The notes under the pieces were generated by a model, which saw only the letters and a program-made list of their open reading frames with translations, did not search any database and had not been told where the DNA came from. From the NCBI RefSeq assembly GCF_004353845.1, contig NZ_CP037864.1:4030001-4094000 (forward strand): 64,000 bases of DNA. Direction: 5' to 3'. This document shows, piece after piece, positions 61,836 through 64,000 of this stretch. Every line of letters starts with the position of its first letter. Position 1 is the stretch's first letter. Source of the stretch: Citrobacter arsenatis (GTDB taxonomy: Bacteria > Pseudomonadota > Gammaproteobacteria > Enterobacterales > Enterobacteriaceae). The position numbers and the translations under genes were made by a program.

Positions 61836-62599
61836 CGGATACGCGCCTCTTCGACAACATGATTAAGATGCGTGACGATCTCGGTCAGACGCGGATCGTT
61901 TTCCGCTTCCAGCCAGCGCGCCACCTGATGCTCGCCCTGCCCTAACTGCGTCATATAATCATCAGCAATCTGACGACCATAGCGGTATCCCGCCAGACGG
62001 CGTGCTTCGCGATCGACCTTCACACGCAGCGGCTGAACCATATCCGGATGCAGAATTTCTGCCGGCTGTTCGTCCAGTTCACCCGGCGCACGCGCGTGAA
62101 TTTTCTGCTCCAGCAGACCCAACGCCATGGCAAAACCGTACAGCGTGGCAGCAGGCGTTGGCGGACAGCCAGGAATATACACGTCCACCGGAACAATTTT
62201 GTCGGTACCGCCCCATACGCAGTATAAGTCGTGGAAGATACCACCGCTGTTACCACAGGCTCCGTAAGAGATACAAATTTTAGGATCCGGTGCCGACTGC
62301 CAGGCGCGCAGCGCCGGAGAGCGCATGGCTCGCGTTACCGCGCCGGTAAACAGCAGAATATCCGCATGGCGCGGTGACGGTACCACTTTGATACCAAAAC
62401 GTTCGGCATCAAACAACGGTGAAAGCGTGGCGAAGATTTCAATTTCACAGCCGTTGCAGCCGCCGCAGTCCACACGGTAAACGTACGCTGAACGCTTGAT
62501 GCTTTTCAGCAGCGACGCTTTCATGCTGGCAATGGATTCATCCACCGTCATCGGTACCGGAATACCGTTGGCGTCACGTGGGCCTAATAAATTGCTCAT
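61832..62599 (-). CDS. hycG: Hydrogenase 3 small subunit HycG
   Basis: The 255-residue NuoB-like protein binds the 4Fe-4S cluster next to the NiFe site. The Cys ligands are in VDCGGCNGCEIEI near residue 45, in SYGACGNSGG near residue 110, and in VYIPGCPPTPAATLYG near residue 140. Confidence 0.97.
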   Translation of the reverse strand: MSNLLGPRDANGIPVPMTVDESIASMKASLLKSIKRSAYVYRVDCGGCNGCEIEIFATLSPLFDAERFGIKVVPSPRHADILLFTGAVTRAMRSPALRAWQSAPDPKICISYGACGNSGGIFHDLYCVWGGTDKIVPVDVYIPGCPPTPAATLYGFAMALGLLEQKIHARAPGELDEQPAEILHPDMVQPLRVKVDREARRLAGYRYGRQIADDYMTQLGQGEHQVARWLEAENDPRLTEIVTHLNHVVEEARIR

Positions 62600-63141
62600 C
62601 AGCTGGCCTCTTTCATATGGCGAGTCAGTTCAATACGATCAGACGGCACCAGACATTTCTGGCGCTTACAATCCGGGCAGGTCTCAAAGCTTTCGCGGTG
62701 GTTTTCCGCACGGCTATCACCGTTGTGCTTCAGCAGCGCAATGGCGTAGTCGATCTCTTTTTGTACCGCAAACGGGCGATTACAGACGCGGCAATTACAC
62801 AGTGCAAAACGAGACTGCTGCAGGAAATCCTCTTTCTTCCACACCGCCAGTTCATACTCCTGCGACAGCTTGATTGCCGCCGTCGGACAGACTTCTTCGC
62901 AGCGGGCGCAGAAGATGCAGCGACCAAGGTTGAACTGCCACGCCAGCTCATTGGTGACCAGATCGGTTTCTACTGTCAGCGCGTTCGACGGGCATGCATT
63001 TACACAGGCCGCGCAGCCGATGCACTGCTGCGGATTGTGTTCCGGTTTGCCACGGAAGTTTTTATCGACCGCGATCGGCTCCAGCGGATACGACGACGTC
63101 GGCGCCCCGGTTTTGATGACTTTTTTGATAAAGGTAAACAT
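62599..63141 (-). CDS. hycF: Formate hydrogenlyase iron-sulfur subunit HycF
   Basis: The 180-residue ferredoxin has two 4Fe-4S motifs (CIGCAACVNACP near residue 41, CIFCARCEEVCP near residue 76) and further Cys pairs in CNCRVC and CPDCKRQKC. It relays electrons from HycB to HycG. It overlaps hycG by one base. Confidence 0.96.
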   Translation of the reverse strand: MFTFIKKVIKTGAPTSSYPLEPIAVDKNFRGKPEHNPQQCIGCAACVNACPSNALTVETDLVTNELAWQFNLGRCIFCARCEEVCPTAAIKLSQEYELAVWKKEDFLQQSRFALCNCRVCNRPFAVQKEIDYAIALLKHNGDSRAENHRESFETCPDCKRQKCLVPSDRIELTRHMKEAS

Positions 63142-63150
63142 GGCGATTCC

Positions 63151-64000
63151 TTATTTCAGCGGCGAGTTTTTACGCTCGATGCTGTAGCGCTCAAGTTCTT
63201 TGTACGGCACGACTTTGCTCTTCTTCTTACGCACATCAACCACGGTCATACGGTCAGTACAGGAGTAGCAAGGATCGAGGCTACCGATAATCAGCGGGGC
63301 ATCGGAAACGGTGTTGCCACGCAGCATGTAGCGCAGGGTCGGCCAGTTCGCGTAGGTCGCCGCACGGCAGCGCCAGCGATACAGTTTCTGGTTGTCGCCA
63401 GTCATGCTCCAGTGAATGTCATCTCCGCGTGGAGCTTCAGCAAAGCCCAGTGCGAAACGGTGAGGAATATAGGTAAAGCCTTCCACCATCAACGGACCGC
63501 CCGGCAGGTTATCCAGGCCAAAGTCGATCATATTCAGTGCGGTGTAGACTTCATTGATACGGACTTTCAAACGCGAAATAACGTCGCAACCCTGCTCGCT
63601 GTGAACTTCCATCGGCAGCAGACCATAACCGACAAACGGGTGATCGGCGCGGGTGTCACGTGCGTGACCGCTGGCGCGGACCATCGGGCCGACGTTACTG
63701 AAGTCGCGGGCAATTTCCGGGTCTAAACGACCAATACCCACGGTACGCTGTTCCATGTTCGGCGTGCTGAGCAGCATATCGACCAGTTCCTGCACGTCAC
63801 GACGCATCTGCTGCGCCAGTTGACGGGTCTGGATCATATCCTCTTTCAGCAGATCACGACGAATACCGCCGATCAGGTTCAGACCGTAGGTTTTACGCGC
63901 CCCGGTGAGGATCTCAGCCATCTTCATCGACGTTTCACGCACGCGGAAGAACTGCATAAAGCCAGAGTCAAAACCGGTGAAGTGACAGGCCAGGCCGAGG
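63151..64000 (-). CDS. hycE: Hydrogenase 3 large subunit HycE, 3' part
   Basis: Only the C-terminal part of this NiFe subunit is in the window; the frame runs on past 64000 without a stop. The last CxxC pair for nickel is in LDPCYSCTDR. HycI is known to cut after this Arg, releasing the tail that starts MTVVDVRKK, here 32 residues ending SPLK. hycF follows after 9 bases. Confidence 0.97.
   Translation of the reverse strand, partial: LGLACHFTGFDSGFMQFFRVRETSMKMAEILTGARKTYGLNLIGGIRRDLLKEDMIQTRQLAQQMRRDVQELVDMLLSTPNMEQRTVGIGRLDPEIARDFSNVGPMVRASGHARDTRADHPFVGYGLLPMEVHSEQGCDVISRLKVRINEVYTALNMIDFGLDNLPGGPLMVEGFTYIPHRFALGFAEAPRGDDIHWSMTGDNQKLYRWRCRAATYANWPTLRYMLRGNTVSDAPLIIGSLDPCYSCTDRMTVVDVRKKKSKVVPYKELERYSIERKNSPLK

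Noticed and set aside
62578..63726. 382-codon plus-strand frame opposite hycF and hycE
   Set aside because: It is antisense to two certain hydrogenase genes; long antisense frames are common in this codon usage.

Overview
The window is chromosomal DNA from a member of the Enterobacteriaceae. Nearly every gene has a close counterpart in the same order as the Escherichia coli region running from csiD-gab to the hyc operon, but several local differences make an E. coli strain unlikely. These are a nucleoside-permease/MgtC-like pair before csiD, a MocR/AhpD-like pair where ygaM is expected, a sugar symporter/porin operon between emrB and luxS, and a SymE-like toxin gene between ascB and hycI. My best guess is a Citrobacter species; this rests on gene order and protein similarity recalled from memory, not on a search.

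Layout from left to right: (1) 1-2.1 kb, the tail of an unknown gene, a NupG-like permease and an MgtC/SapB-family protein. (2) 2.3-9.7 kb, the glutarate/GABA/lysine catabolic set csiD(glaH)-lhgO-gabD-gabT-gabP-csiR. (3) 9.7-15.6 kb, stress and envelope genes: kbp, yqaE, ygaV-ygaP, a YodC-like small gene, stpA, alaE, ygaC, then a divergent MocR regulator and AhpD-like gene. (4) 15.7-23.3 kb, the class Ib ribonucleotide reductase operon nrdHIEF and the osmoprotectant transporter proVWX. (5) 23.5-29.4 kb, an MFS exporter, the valine exporter ygaZH and the multidrug system mprA-emrAB. (6) 29.4-32.2 kb, a minus-strand sugar symporter and porin operon. (7) 32.5-43.6 kb, luxS, the small RNA MicA, gshA, yqaA, yqaB, a serV-4xArg tRNA operon, csrA, alaS, recX, recA, pncC and mltB. 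(8) 43.9-48.9 kb, the sorbitol operon srlAEBD-gutM-srlR-gutQ. (9) 48.9-53.1 kb, norR and norVW for nitric oxide detoxification. (10) 53.2-64 kb, hypF-hydN, the beta-glucoside system ascG/ascFB, a SymE-like gene, and the 3' part of the formate hydrogenlyase operon (hycE to hycI), with hycE cut by the window edge.

The regulatory DNA is unusually readable. I can see paired NrdR boxes before nrdH, a proU P2 promoter, a sigma-E promoter for micA, a stringent-type tRNA promoter, the recA SOS box, three NorR enhancers plus a sigma-54 promoter before norV, a CRP site and AscG operator before ascF, and a LexA-box-like site before the SymE-like gene. REP/BIME palindromes lie in at least eight intergenic gaps.

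Nothing here looks like a wholly new multi-gene defence or mobile system. The observations most worth following are: the symporter/porin operon, whose promoter carries the same GAAACCGGTTTC-type operator as the ascF promoter 25 kb away; the SymE-like toxin with a candidate LexA box; the MocR/AhpD pair with a shared operator-like inverted repeat; and a 26-bp perfect palindrome between ascG and hydN.
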